Positions 25,801 to 30,223 of a DNA stretch of 64,000 nt are shown one piece after another (positions within the stretch are counted from its first letter, which is position 1; each line of letters starts with the position of its first letter). This DNA comes from Deminuibacter soli (GTDB taxonomy: Bacteria > Bacteroidota > Bacteroidia > Chitinophagales > Chitinophagaceae): the NCBI RefSeq assembly GCF_003412455.1, contig NZ_QTJU01000004.1:248001-312000 (forward strand), given 5' to 3'. The position numbers and the translations under genes were made by a program. A model generated the notes under the pieces. It saw only the letters and a program-made list of their open reading frames with translations. It was not told the DNA's origin and ran no database searches.

Positions 25801-26606
25801 ACTATGTGCACGCGAAAAATACCAACGGTTGTTTCTACTGGCTGCGTGTATCAAAAGCGATAGACAGAACACCGAAGGTTGACTTCCCGCCAATTGCCAA
25901 CGTATGTCAGAATGCTGCGCCGTTCGAGCTTACAGCATCTGAAACAGCTGGTCTGCCGGGTGTGGGTGTGTTCACCGGAAGCGGTATCACATCAAGAGGT
26001 ACATTCAACCCGTCATTATCAGCCGGTACGTACAGTATTACTTATACCTACACTGTACAGGGTGGATGTTCGGATTCGAAAACCAATACCTTCAAGGTGT
26101 ACCCCGTACCATATGTTGACGCAGGTGAAGATGTAAGCATGTTCGAAGGCATGTCTGCCCAGCTGAAAGCAGTTGTTCAGGGTAGCTATACTTCACTGCT
26201 CTGGTCACCTTACGAAGATTCGGCTTCATCGCATTCATTAACACCGGTGGTACATCCTAAACAAACCACCCTGTACACACTCAAAGTAACCAACAACTTT
26301 GGTTGCGCCGTGATGGACAATGTGAATGTGATGGTGATGAAATTTGAACTGCCCAATGCCATTTCACCAAACGGCGACGGTATCAACGATACCTGGGTAA
26401 TCAAAGGTCTCAGCAACTACCCGAATGCCCTGATTGAAATATTCAACAGGTGGGGTGTACCGCTGTGGAGAGGAAACGGTAAAACACCATGGGACGGTAA
26501 ATACAATGGTCAGTATGTACCTGCAGGCACTTACTACTATCTCATCCGCCTGAACGATGGTGTGCAGAAGAAACCGCTCTCCGGCTGGCTTGAAGTAGTG
26601 CGTTAG
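4827..26606 (+). CDS. Giant secreted Ig-like repeat protein with T9SS type B sorting domain
   Basis: A 7,259-residue open frame without interruption. Residues 1-22 are a signal peptide (cut near AKA-Q). Residues about 120-445 resemble the IgGFc-binding N-terminal domain: PVTAYYDE, GSYITSDKPIAVTMSDD, GYAQVPP. Residues 445-729 hold PKD/Ig-like domains. Residues 730-6499 are about 71 Ig-like repeats of roughly 81 residues, each usually with two cysteines (VCAP and TGC) that could pair, and the hallmark AGTYYIVGT. They resemble the CHU_C-associated Ig-like family. Then come two BIG2-like modules, several PKD/Ig-like domains, and at 7172-7259 the gliding-motility-type C-terminal domain (NAISPNGDGINDTW, IFNRWG, WDGKYNG, PAGTYYY), the type B signal for export through the type IX system. 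It is therefore a cell-surface or secreted fibre, probably adhesive. The role in adhesion is inference. Confidence 0.95.
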   Translation: MNWRIIVVTLMLALPFARAKAQTDTAFWIGIPVATKGHATVAESDMELRVTTLSSSAVITVSVPGKNQVLYTSGIVAANSVISIPLTTYRDSLECQFGKIGNWGLKVTATAPVTAYYDEASVHDPEIFALKGGNGLGVKFYVPGQDIWSNASGYSPTPYNTATIVATQDNTTINFKPSTNCQGGYLAGQTYTIKLNKGQTFCFASNSTSAAKHLGGSYITSDKPIAVTMSDDSVGAKDSKGTTCYDMGGDQLVPTNMYGLEYISPVGTLDYQTIYSPVTKDLAVVTALIDNTTITFSQGGQPDFSVTINAGKSYEFLYKDSALYINASAPISLMHVTGNGCELGYAQVPPINCTGSNQVGVVRPNAQQFSLVVLVPKAGINGFVTKVNGTTKTLIPPTAFVPIPNTTWMYAKIFNLSTATVPSGGSIIATNTGTKFHMGIICGDGTTGCSYGYFSDFASFKPIVTATPNPVCAGQDVQLACDPVNHASGQTFIWTGPNSYLSTDQNPLVTIPATSGLLSYYCQVTQPGCSYPFQQVDVTVNPSPDIIITGSQVFCNGAATGNINFTSSVPKTTFSWVEKNPTPGIGMPTSSGTNVTKINSFTAVNNSNSAISDLVLVTATAGACTTSTNMVLTANPTPDITTQPVDATVCQYSDATFFVTSKVSDAQFQWYVNDGSGGGFKPIGGATNDTLIIPGVSIAQHGYKYQVIVTSPTYACSSRVSNPASLRVYPAPVVKTVSPAAPCYPGTVNLKAAAVTAGSDAALVFSYFTDAAGTVPLADPTKAAAPGTYYIVGTRQSSGCSSLPIPVVVTSKPQPVVKTTPQFYCKYDDVNLKDPSVVKGSDAGLTYAYYYDTLIQKPISDPTHVTAATYYIVGTNTSTGCTSKATPVVVTQYPVPVIVTHDSSVCAPNTVDLTKPSITVGSSPNLKFSYFLDNIQQYPIADPTKVSSGTYYIVGLDTTSNCSSVATPVKVIVKTLPNVVTNDTAVCAPATVNLTWAGITKGSDAGLAFSYFLDGTATNPVADPTSVTQGNYYIVGKNATSGCQSAPKLVRAFINAKPTVVTKDQTACFPSTVDLTDISVTDGSDAGLVYSYYTNAAATKPLNPATSVTTGTYYIIGTNNLTTCVSIAVPVKVTIIAQPKVVTHPLQVCSPNYVDLTSPNATVYSDAGLIFTYYTDAAATNFVGTPNTVNGGTYYIVGTNPTTHCASVPTAITATINSLPNVVTVDKNFCAPSKANLKDPAITAGSDAGLTFTYFNDNNLTSPVSDPTNVVAGTYWIVGQSGTTTCKSNPISVTVGINPQPVVNTKDQTVCAPATVDLTDTAAVTPGSEKGLKYYYYSNAGATTLVPDPTSVTAGTYYIVGQNKVSGCLSPVKQVKVTVNPSPHVETHNPTEVCAPLPIDLTAPSVTAGSDPGLVYTYYKNAAATQPLTQAEAQNITKTGTYYIIGTIAATGCSSQPVAVTATINPQPPVSPIAGNQTLCAGNADYLKDPTANGVWRSSDTSIAKIDSLTGLIIGVKAGIADITYVINGTNGCKGTSDIFTVTVKSSPNLVINQPAAVCSPDKVNLTDPAITTGSDAGLKLDYYLNSTVTSVIADPTAVDSGTYYIKATNTTLGCFTVKPVLAKVNPKPKVIVADPKAVCAPNTVDLNTAIVTASSDAGLTYAFYTDAGATNAVPAQQPNSGTFYIVGTDPVTGCSSDPKLVKVTVNPIPNMVLKNPVLACAPDKIDLTALSVKAGSDPGLTYTYFGNAAGTVALADPQHLDAGTYYIVGTSSFGCSTPPTAVTGVINQPPAVTVHNPDAACSPNKVDLTEAAVTAGSEAGLTFTYYTDAAATKPLTLSQAQSAPAGIYYIVGTKPSTGCSSVPQPVTATVNAKPKVQVKDPAAICSPGKVDLETAIVAAGTDNNLTFNYYRDAAATDEIITYTQVDAGTYYIIGTNASTHCRSDAMAVKVTINKQPKVIITNPAPVCAPATIDLTQASVTAGSDAGLTYYYYSDALATVKVADARAVTGGTYYIVGVPSSGCPSQPIPVVATVNPVPKVVIINPDAVCSPDKVDLTAPVVTSGSDAALIFSYFDDAKATVPETHPEAVNAGTYYIIGTNPSTGCKSDPKPVIATVNKKPQVQVQNPPAVCYPGTVDLATAIVAGGTDAGLNFSYFIDAGGTKPVTNPNAVGTGTYYIFGTNPATHCVSLPMQVNTLVNALPVVVVANPVTACAPNKVNLTQAGITTGSDAGLSFTYYIDAATTVHMTDSTKADAGTYYIVGKSSATGCSSVPVKMIAAINPQPKVKINDPAAVCAPQTINLTAGTITAGSDANLNYTYYSDASATAIVANPAAVGNGVYYIVGTDKATGCSSVPMKINVTVNAKPLVQVNNTLTVCAPDKANLYSAIVLAGTDPSLTFGYYIDALGTKPVTDYAHVDAGTYYIIGTNTITGCSSDAMKVQVTITRQPTVTIHNPDAVCAPDKVNLTGAKVTAGSDGGLTYTYFIDAAATTHTVDSTQVDAGTYYIVGTTLAGCKSVPIPVIAKINAVPTLVINNPAPVCSPDKVNLTAAAVTAGSDAGLSYSYYYFSDLTGAIPTPDAVNDGTYYIKATNPATGCSTSAAVTAVVNARPFVQVHAPAAVCAPAKVDLTSPAITAGSDAGLVYDYFTDASGTTRANTPNAADSGIYYIIGTNPVTGCKSDSKQVVVKVNKQPVVVITDPAPACAPDKVDLTQPSITAGSDAGLLFNYYVDAAATAHMTDSTKANAGTYYIVGIAPTGCTSPAMPVKVQINTQPKIVITQPGAVCAPGTIDLTSPAITAGSDANLVFSYYTNSAGTIKVTDPASVGTGTYYIVAHSTVTACANTITIPVTVTVNPKPIVVTGDAPPVCAPAKADLTLASKAGSDPGLTYKYYVDAGGINELQHPDQVDAGTYYVIGFNGFGCKSDAMPVKATINAQPNVVIVNPAPVCAPAKVDLTQPGITIQSDAGLTYNYYTDATATVHLADSTKVDAGLYYIVGKAADGCYSDPKLVVATINAKPVVITHAPAAICSPGTVDLTAPAITNGSDAGLTYSYFRNAAGTLVLTNPTAVAASGTYYILGYNNATGCYADMQSVTVTINAKPQVKATNPPVVCAPGKVNLNLVSTAGSDAGLSFSFYIDAGTTTLVPDISQVSAGTYYLVGKNTTTGCVSDAVPVIASVNPQPNVVITNPPAACAPATVNLTLSGVTNGSDAGLTYNYYTDAAATTHMTDSTKAPAGTYYIVGRAATGCTSEPKKVVVTVNSKPVVVATSPAPVCAPGTADLTAPSVTAGSDAGLTFAYYINVAKGIKVPVPQQAGNGTYYIVGTAATGCTSDSVKVQVVVNPQPQIQVANPPAVCAPSTVDLTKASTAGSDPNLTFKYYMDAAGSSEITTPTSVSAGTYYVIGINNTTGCLSVAKKITATVRPQPKVVVTNPPAVCAPGKVNLTQSSVTNGSDAGLTYNYYTDAATTTHVTDSTAVTAGTYYIVGIATTGCVSKVMPVVASINPQPNLVITNPAPVCAPGKVDITLPAITAGSEGGLIYTYFQDAAGTTVLSNPKTIGSSNTYYIKGANNATTCYSIKPVVVTVNPQPQVQVTANPAAACAPALVDLGTATLTLSNPSLAVKYYRDAAASVEVTTPNAVAAGKYYVVATDPVTGCSSAAAAITVTINKQPNVVTVNPAPLCSPATADLTVAAVTAGSDAFLQYKYYTDAAGTIALTDPAHAPAGTYYIVGSNTATGCSSDPKPVTVTVNNAPTMVVNQPPAVCAPATVDLTAPAITQGSDPAFNRFDVYVNVATGTLLADPVHAKAGTYYIVGVVTGGCNAPAQAVTVTINPQPVVTTVTIKPLCAPAKANLKNGVTADPKLQFSYYMDAACTIPVPNSAAVDDGVYYVIGTDKVTGCTSVPQPITVTVYDRPEFVVNQPAAVCSPGTVDLTSNAVLPDKSLIYSYFTDNLATVPMTTPTQAGAGDYYIVGKTLYGCKSEPQPVHVTVNPQPVVVFAPNPITLCAPDRADLTSDAYKTGSTPGLTYTYYQSNGTTVISATAAAQLDAGDYFVQGKDGSGCSSVPVPVKVIINKQPQVTFHNPPAVCEPGLVNLKDPSVIVTSDVITAVDYYTDNGVTPVLNPAAVPAGNYVIVVTGNNNCKSVAGTVQAIVNAKPKLQLNNPAPVCEPSLVNLTQPSVTQGNDPSLTYGYFTAANANPASAVPDPANVPANVYYLVGTSKDGCSSDPTPVTAVIYKKPVVTITQPAAVCAPATVNLKASAITTGSSADIVQYLYYASDKTTVLNTPEAVGAGTYYIVGVTGKGCMSDPAMVTVTVNSQAQFTVKTPAPICEPALFDLNTLVTADPSIDHFEFYYSNKIQQVPNASAVGAGTYYIEAITTNGCGSVMKPVDIVINKKPVLNLSNPQPVCAPGKADLTSIATDAAYTYQYYSDAAGTVTVPDPTQVGGAFYYITATSKATGCVSAISRVEAKVYPQPIVKITQPAAICAPAKGNLTDAAIVAGTTGIDHYLYYDATQANQVTDPTQVDAGTYYIVGVDKNGCSSAAKAVTIKINAQVQFTVNNPKPVCESQTVNLTDPAVRSSASPGVTYNYYYQDNTTVVADPTKVGAGIYYIEAVSVNGCPSLRKSVTVVVNKNPVLKLTDPAAVCEPALVNLTDPRIVAGNPSDLIYTYFLDNAGTPVPDATQVNTGTYYMVGTSSTTGCSSVPTPVKAVVHPKPVVKITNPAPVCAPSSINLTDAAITAGSSANIDHFIYYEADMKTVVLNPQQVTGTKYYIVAVSKDGCLSDFNEVDVTINSQAQFSVKNPAPVCEPKLVDLTTAVTADPAIKQFNYYYSDEHTVVPDPTQVASGTYYIEAITTNGCGADKKSVVVTINKKPVLHLNDPAAVCAPNNVDLTQGGVTAGNDPALTYTYFTDAAGTIAVTDPKNATAADYYVVGTSTQTGCSSDPVKITAVVNALPVVVITNPAAVCAPQSVNLTAAAVTAGSAPANISFTYYDPSGTLITAAQASSVTAAGTYYITATNNKTFCVSQKAPVVVTIHNKPDFSPATIPAVCAPAKANLTLAVAGITDPNLQFLYFDVNKQPISAAAAAAVDAGTYYVTAVDKTTTCMSEFKAITAVVNQPSKLTLQNPQAVCAPGKVNLTTPDVTAGNDPSLKYGYYTNAAATIAVADPIAVDAGTYYIAAVNAAGCTTIGQVTATVHPLVKLQVQNPDPVCAPGKVNLTDAKVTAGSDAGLQFVYYKADKTVISAAAATQVTSGTYYIQGINPVTGCKSDLLAVVATIGAQTAFVSNDPPAVCAPGKADLTDPSVTAGNDPSLVYTYYQQDGYTVITTANAKQVDAGKYWIQATTPGGCASELHQLTAVIVSKPVVVTTPPKAICAPGTVDLTQPAVTAGSTPDVDFTYYTDATLSTQVVNPAAVGAGTYYITATLRNGTHCVSDATAVVVTVRSQPVVVLPAATLTTCAPNTVDLTDPGVTNGNPNNYTFVYYQSNGTTVMTTTEAQHAGAGDYYIVAHDVNACGSVQVKITVVANQPPVFTVTSPLTTCAPVKADLNAAVPANAAVTYEFFAGSIATPVANATQVDPGTYFVRATDNTTRCVSDLQKIEVLMSDRPKVVTNPIRVCSPNNGDLTLPGVTTGSDAGLSFTYFNNANGTGPVATPTSVVDGSYYIVGTNINTGCTSVPTLVTVTSTTTPSLTITQPAAVCAPSKGNLDLAVKASTGYDASYNYTYYYSNKATQVPDPTQVAAGTYYVVVTNGQCSSDYIEIDIKVNAQPSDIKVKSDLGTCAPGTVDLATAIDPANNPAYTYTYYESNQTVLVANPNSVGAGTYYIVGKDPVTGCSSDISQHQVKVTIYEKPVVVPHNPQAVCAPATVDLTLPAVTAGSKLVATLKYYNASGTDITATANAVGAGTYTIVATSANGCVSDPATVTVTVNTRLNYTIKNPAAACDPDKVNLTTAVTGNDPLIHFDYYQANGTTPVADPTQVTAGQYYIVANDPSASCAAQGKTVTAVINKQPDINVSPVIAPCSPGTVDLTKLVDASNPDLTYQYFTATHAPVTDATAVGAGNYYIVGTFTSTTCSREVPVTITVKPKPVVVVTQPEAQCGGTVNIMAYDIIKNSDKSITNFHYYKDQAMLQPISDADAAQIAVSGTYWVAGVAGEPGGCVSDPKPIVVTIDAAPVVAITNPAPECEPNLVNLTAPAVTNGAVNNPNYIVRYFTASDLATQVANPAQVGSGTYYIQVTDKTTAKGCQTVQPVVAVVNKALIIDVDAVGTVCSPDKGDLTKLVKPIAGVTYHYYLADGITEITSTAAASVDAGYYYVSATSTSASCASVQHKVQMIAYNKPDLQLKASDAICAPALYDLTNTTITQGSSTDIVKYKYFNQATNTEVLPADAVKVGAGTYTIQAFTINGCSDSKNITVTINPQPKLEVKNPQPVCAPNKVDLTTAVQNPDAAITYTYYDQNKVKVADPTKVDAGQYYIQASYAATTGCTSDMLPVTVTTIAQPVVQNISGQSPIWVNNQFTFTSGPAGGTWSVISTDKTIVSVDPVTGVVTANKVGGPATVQYAVGNAQGCYAAKTMDVYVIAQQIPPITDPGGNTGNGKLCIGQTVDLTETYTGGKWSVDNGKIVSISKTTGTTITVTGLSAGTTDVVYTTTNPNGSVRYTIVVNPTPQFSTSDVIAICTGSKAFSTTPKFDIAGTTLGTWTRDNASGITVAPAGNSGSGLPQDVLTNSTKLPVDVAYHFKLVSPMGCSNANALATVRVYPKANLTVDQGSTYAVCEGGQLKLTGKSDISGVNFIWKDAAGNVVAKGATFVKDNVKASDAQTYTFMIDAQGTANCSVAQTIKVSVNAAPVATFNGLADFYCEGSPIKLTASSNTEVTYNWYTPNGKQVPGSTFEINEASMQDAGTYRLEAYDAAGGNKCPYVQNFPVVVNATPVTTITEKGPFCQNKTMDLVASSRLVTGTSFEWTDVVDPTIVRVKGAELKLDNLQGDSVRYYVHAKNTNGCFYWLRVSKAIDRTPKVDFPPIANVCQNAAPFELTASETAGLPGVGVFTGSGITSRGTFNPSLSAGTYSITYTYTVQGGCSDSKTNTFKVYPVPYVDAGEDVSMFEGMSAQLKAVVQGSYTSLLWSPYEDSASSHSLTPVVHPKQTTLYTLKVTNNFGCAVMDNVNVMVMKFELPNAISPNGDGINDTWVIKGLSNYPNALIEIFNRWGVPLWRGNGKTPWDGKYNGQYVPAGTYYYLIRLNDGVQKKPLSGWLEVVR
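7014..24323 (+). repeat. Array of about 71 Ig-like repeats, period about 244 bp with a three-unit superperiod
   Basis: I counted 71 units by eye from the recurring VCAP-x-x-VDLT and AGTYYIVGT motifs. Unit 10 (9225-9466) is a BIG2-like module instead. From about unit 12 a higher-order period of three units (about 733 bp) shows. A THMTDSTK-type variant lies at 11562, 12300, 13032, 13764, 14499 and 15228, always in the class whose TGC motif has a shortened lead. A later block with VCEP and a YYIEA...NGC variant recurs near 17959, 18673 and 19393. Units are well diverged at synonymous sites, so the array is not a recent expansion or an assembly artefact of identical copies. Confidence 0.9.
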
Positions 26607-26633
26607 GCATTAAAAAGAAGGCACTCATCATAA

Positions 26634-26680
26634 ATAAGGATTTGTTGAACGCTCCGGCAATCAACAAATCCTTATTTTCA
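26634..26680 (+). terminator. Strong intrinsic terminator after the giant gene
   Basis: Perfect 15-bp stem 26634-26648 / 26661-26675 (ATAAGGATTTGTTGA and its complement), 12-nt loop, TTTTC after it. It ends 18 bp before the next ATG. Confidence 0.85.
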
Positions 26681-26697
26681 TTTTACAAAGCCTCCTT

Positions 26698-29505
26698 ATG
26701 CGTATCTCGGTTACTCTTGGTTTGCTTGTTTCTTTGTTTGTATTGAGTTGTTTGCCCGCAGGTGCCCAGCAGTTCGGCGGCACGCCTTCTTCTGTAAAAT
26801 GGAAACAGGTAAATACGCCTGCCATCCGCGTTATCTATCCGCAGGATATCAGTGATACCACGGCCCGGCGCATTGCCAGTGTTACCAATTACCTGCAACA
26901 GCATTACAGCGCATCAATCGGCGGGCATATCCGTAAAGTAAACCTAGTACTGCAAAACAATATCACGCTTTCCAATGCCTATGTAGCACTGGCGCCTTAC
27001 CGCAGCGAGTTTTTCCTGATGCCACCCATGAACGCTCTGGAGTTGGGTGCACAAAACTGGGCAGATAATTTGTCTATCCATGAGTTCAGGCATGTACAGC
27101 AATACAGCAATTTCAACCACGGCTTATCGAAAACATTCAGCATACTGTTCGGGCAAGACGGGCAGGCACTCGCCAACGCAACAGCCGTGCCCGACTGGTT
27201 TTTTGAGGGGGATGCGGTATACAATGAAACCAGGCTAAGCAGGCAGGGCAGGGGAAGGCTGCCGTTTTTCTTCAGTGGTTTCCGTGCCCTGCTCGATAAG
27301 GATAAAAGTTATACCTATATGCAAATCCGTAACGGATCGTACAGGTTTTATATGCCGAACTGGTACCAGTTTGGTTATATGATGGTGGCTTATGGGTACG
27401 AAAAATACGGCAGCGATTTCTGGAAAAACGTAACTCAGGATGCTGTTCGTTTCAAGCCGCTCTTTTATCCCCTGCAACATGCGGTTGAAAAATACAGCGG
27501 CGATACGTACCATCACTTTGTACACGGTGCTTTTGATTTGTTCAGTAAACAGTGGCAGTACGATACCCTGGGTAATAATACCCGGCTGCTTACCCTGCCG
27601 CAGCAAAACAATGTGGTGAACTACCAGTATCCTTATGCAACAGGTAATGGCAGTTATGTAGTACTCAAAAACAGCTATCGCAGTATCCCTGCATTTTACC
27701 GGGTAGATTCAACCGGGCACCAGCAACGTATTGCCACCCGCGATATCGCATATGATGATTACTTCTCTTACAACAACGGCCGCATTGCCTATGCCGCCTA
27801 CCGTGCCGATGTACGGTGGGGTAACCGCGATTTCAGTGATATTAAGGTGCTGGATATGGCTACCGGCAACATACAAAGCATTACCCGAAACGGTAAATAT
27901 TTCACGCCGGATATTTCGCACAACGGTAACCAGCTGGCAGCCGTGAACTATACGCCTGCACAGCAATCTGCACTGGTGCTGCTGCAAAGCAATGGCCAGG
28001 TAATACGTACCGTAGCTGCTCCGGGAAAACACATCTACGCTTATCCCAAGTTCACGTCAAACGACAGCAGCCTGTATGTTATGGAAAGAAATGCAGCAGG
28101 TGAAATGAGCATTAACCTGTATCGCATAGCCGACAGCACCTGGGAAACCATCCTGCCTTTTGCCAACCGCATTACCGGCTACCCCGTGGTGCAGGGTGAT
28201 ACTTTATTATATACCTGCAGCAACAAAGGGGCCGATGAGTTATGGGCTTATGTGCGCACCGCACGGCAGCATTACCGCGTGGCTGCTTACAATACCGGTA
28301 TTTACCAGGCCGCACTAACACCAGGTGGCAGGGCCGTTGCTTCCATTTTTACGGCAGACGGCTACCAGCTGGCCGAACTGCAACCGCAATGGGCGCCCGC
28401 TGCAGCTGCCGGCGATACCCTTACGCCTCTGTATGTGCAACATCCGTTTAACAGCGGCATCAACAATACATTACAGCAGGTGCCCGATTCTGCATGGGCG
28501 GTGAGCCGCTACCGCAAGGCCACCCGCCTGTTTAATTTTCACAGCTGGCGGCCCTATTACAGCCAGCCCGATTTAACGGTAGCCGTGTACGGACAAAATG
28601 TACTCAATACCCTGCAAAGCCAGTTGTACTATACCTATAATTATGATGAAGGCTACAGCCGCGTTGGTTACAGTGGTGTATACGGTGGCTGGTATGTGCA
28701 GCCGGTATTCGGCATCAGTGAAACCTTTAACCGTAATGCCCTGTACCGCGCCGATACCCGCCTGTACTGGAACGAGCTGAATGCCAATGCCGGGTTGCAG
28801 CTGCCGTTCGATTTTTCGCATGGCAAACAATACCGCTACCTCACCCTGTCTTCTACCTATAATATACAGCAGGTGCAGTGGACGGGAAAGGCCAAGCAAA
28901 TGGGGGCACAGAATATCCATTTCGGTTATGTGGAATCAAGGCTGCAGTACAGCGGGCAAATCCAGTCCGCACAACAGCATATTTACCCGCGCTGGGCGCA
29001 GAACCTGTTGCTGCAGTACCGCACCATTGTAGATAAGTACACCGCCCACCAGCTGCTGGCCAGTGCAGCCTTCTACCTGCCGGCACTGATGAAGTCCCAC
29101 AACCTCGTGATCACCGGCGCCTACCAGGCCAGGGATACCACCGGTAATTATTATTTCAGCGACAACTTCCCCTTCTCCCGCGGCTACGATGCCATTGACT
29201 ACCCCCGTATGTGGCGGGTAGGGGTGAATTACCATGTACCGCTGTTTTACCCTGACTGGGGTTTTGGCAATATTGTTTACTTCAAACGCATCCGCTTCAA
29301 CGCCTTTTACGATTATACCAATGGTAAAAGCCTGCGTACGGGCCTCAACACCCGTTTCAACACCACAGGAGGGGAGCTGTATTTCGATACCCGCTGGTGG
29401 AACCAGCAAGCCGTAAGTTTCGGAATACGGTATAACTACCAGCTGAATAAAAATATCGTAAATAATTTTAATAAGTTTGAGATTGTACTGCCGGTAAATT
29501 TATAG
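26698..29505 (+). CDS. Secreted/outer-membrane protein with MA-like peptidase motif, beta-propeller and barrel-like C-terminus
   Basis: A 935-residue protein with a signal peptide (residues 1-23, AGAQ). The N-terminal part has HEFRH at 128-132 followed by WFFEGDAVYNE with Glu170. This H-E-x-x-H plus W-x-x-E-G pattern is that of peptidase MA-like (gluzincin) zinc proteases, all predicted ligands being present. Residues about 290-590 show TolB/WD40-like repeats (YDDYFSYNNGRIAYAAYR, KYFTPDISHNGNQLA). The C-terminal third alternates aromatic and polar residues, as in an outer-membrane barrel, and ends FEIVLPVNL. It starts 92 bp after the giant gene, same strand, but behind a strong terminator, so a shared role (processing or anchoring of the giant protein) is only a guess. 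Protease activity is inferred from motifs. Confidence 0.75.
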   Translation: MRISVTLGLLVSLFVLSCLPAGAQQFGGTPSSVKWKQVNTPAIRVIYPQDISDTTARRIASVTNYLQQHYSASIGGHIRKVNLVLQNNITLSNAYVALAPYRSEFFLMPPMNALELGAQNWADNLSIHEFRHVQQYSNFNHGLSKTFSILFGQDGQALANATAVPDWFFEGDAVYNETRLSRQGRGRLPFFFSGFRALLDKDKSYTYMQIRNGSYRFYMPNWYQFGYMMVAYGYEKYGSDFWKNVTQDAVRFKPLFYPLQHAVEKYSGDTYHHFVHGAFDLFSKQWQYDTLGNNTRLLTLPQQNNVVNYQYPYATGNGSYVVLKNSYRSIPAFYRVDSTGHQQRIATRDIAYDDYFSYNNGRIAYAAYRADVRWGNRDFSDIKVLDMATGNIQSITRNGKYFTPDISHNGNQLAAVNYTPAQQSALVLLQSNGQVIRTVAAPGKHIYAYPKFTSNDSSLYVMERNAAGEMSINLYRIADSTWETILPFANRITGYPVVQGDTLLYTCSNKGADELWAYVRTARQHYRVAAYNTGIYQAALTPGGRAVASIFTADGYQLAELQPQWAPAAAAGDTLTPLYVQHPFNSGINNTLQQVPDSAWAVSRYRKATRLFNFHSWRPYYSQPDLTVAVYGQNVLNTLQSQLYYTYNYDEGYSRVGYSGVYGGWYVQPVFGISETFNRNALYRADTRLYWNELNANAGLQLPFDFSHGKQYRYLTLSSTYNIQQVQWTGKAKQMGAQNIHFGYVESRLQYSGQIQSAQQHIYPRWAQNLLLQYRTIVDKYTAHQLLASAAFYLPALMKSHNLVITGAYQARDTTGNYYFSDNFPFSRGYDAIDYPRMWRVGVNYHVPLFYPDWGFGNIVYFKRIRFNAFYDYTNGKSLRTGLNTRFNTTGGELYFDTRWWNQQAVSFGIRYNYQLNKNIVNNFNKFEIVLPVNL

Positions 29506-29523
29506 CGGGTACATGCCCGCTAT
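29502..29523 (+). terminator. Hairpin at the end of the MA-peptidase-like gene
   Basis: Perfect 8-bp stem ATAGCGGG (29502-29509) / CCCGCTAT (29516-29523) around a six-base loop, overlapping the stop codon; a T-rich tract follows after ACAAC. A weaker terminator than the others in the window. Confidence 0.5.
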
Positions 29524-29730
29524 ACAACTTTTTTCGATGGCCATAACAGGTTAAACAAGCTGCAGGCTGCCGGTATTCTCACAGGCTACAAACTGGACCG
29601 CGGTGAACAGACCGGCCTTCGTAATTCCTTGTTTCCTGGTCAATATTCAATTGATTTAAAGGCTGTTTTCTGCCAAAAAAGCTGTACTTTGCCCCTTTTA
29701 TTGCAAAAAGTATAAAAAAAATCGCAAACG

Positions 29731-29762
29731 TTTCATTATTCCAATGAATTTGGCTATCTTTG
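29731..29762 (+). promoter_or_regulatory. Promoter of the alpha operon
   Basis: A perfect Bacteroidota -7 box TATCTTTG at 29755-29762, with a TTTC at 29731 in the -33 region. The infA ATG follows 16 nt after the box, so the leader is very short. A weaker TACTTTG lies at 29685-29691. Confidence 0.75.
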
Positions 29763-29778
29763 CGCTCCCAAAAATCGT

Positions 29779-29997
29779 ATGTCTAAACAACCGCTGATCA
29801 AACAAGATGGTATAATTCTCGAGGCACTGAGCAACGCAATGTTCAGGGTTAAGTTGGAAAATGGCCACGAAATACTGGCCACCATCTCAGGTAAAATGAG
29901 GATGCACTATATCAGGATACTGCCCGGCGACAAAGTGGGCGTAGAGATGAGTCCTTACGATTTGTCGAGGGGAAGAATCATATTCAGGTATAAATAA
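29779..29997 (+). CDS. infA: Translation initiation factor IF-1
   Basis: 72 residues, the standard IF-1 length, with the S1/OB-fold pattern throughout: [40 protein letters not shown] and RGRIIFRYK. It binds the A site of the 30S subunit during initiation. First gene of the alpha operon, with its own strong promoter. In many Bacteroidota the gene follows secY and map of the spc operon; here a surface-protein gene precedes it instead. Confidence 0.97.
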   Translation: MSKQPLIKQDGIILEALSNAMFRVKLENGHEILATISGKMRMHYIRILPGDKVGVEMSPYDLSRGRIIFRYK

Positions 29998-30048
29998 TTT
30001 TAACGAAGGCTTCAGTCTTTTACTGCGAGCTAAGTAAAATATACAATT

Positions 30049-30165
30049 ATGAAAGTTAGAGCATCTGTAAAGAAAAGAAGTGCCGACTGCAAGATTGTTC
30101 GCAGGAAAGGCAAGCTGTACATCATCAACAAAAAGAATCCCCGCTTTAAGCAGCGTCAGGGTTAA
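30049..30165 (+). CDS. rpmJ: 50S ribosomal protein L36
   Basis: 38 codons, [19 protein letters not shown]... to FKQRQG, a complete L36. Of the four zinc ligands of the C+ form only Cys14 remains (position 11 is Ser, position 27 Asn), so this is the zinc-free type. It lies 51 bp after infA and 58 bp before rpsM, in the usual order. Confidence 0.97.
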   Translation: MKVRASVKKRSADCKIVRRKGKLYIINKKNPRFKQRQG

Positions 30166-30172
30166 TTGAAAG

Positions 30173-30188
30173 CCTTCTGTTGAGAAGG
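30173..30188 (+). promoter_or_regulatory. Stem-loop in the rpmJ-rpsM spacer
   Basis: CCTTCT-GTTG-AGAAGG, a perfect 6-bp hairpin with a GTTG tetraloop, 7 nt after the rpmJ stop. No T tract, so not a terminator. Confidence 0.5.
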
Positions 30189-30223
30189 GGAACATTAGTT
30201 AATCAGAAAACTAAAATAATACT

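Noticed and set aside
30049-30165. L36 lacking zinc cysteines as evidence of damage
   Set aside because: The zinc-free (C-) form is a normal L36 variant, and all other residues fit.
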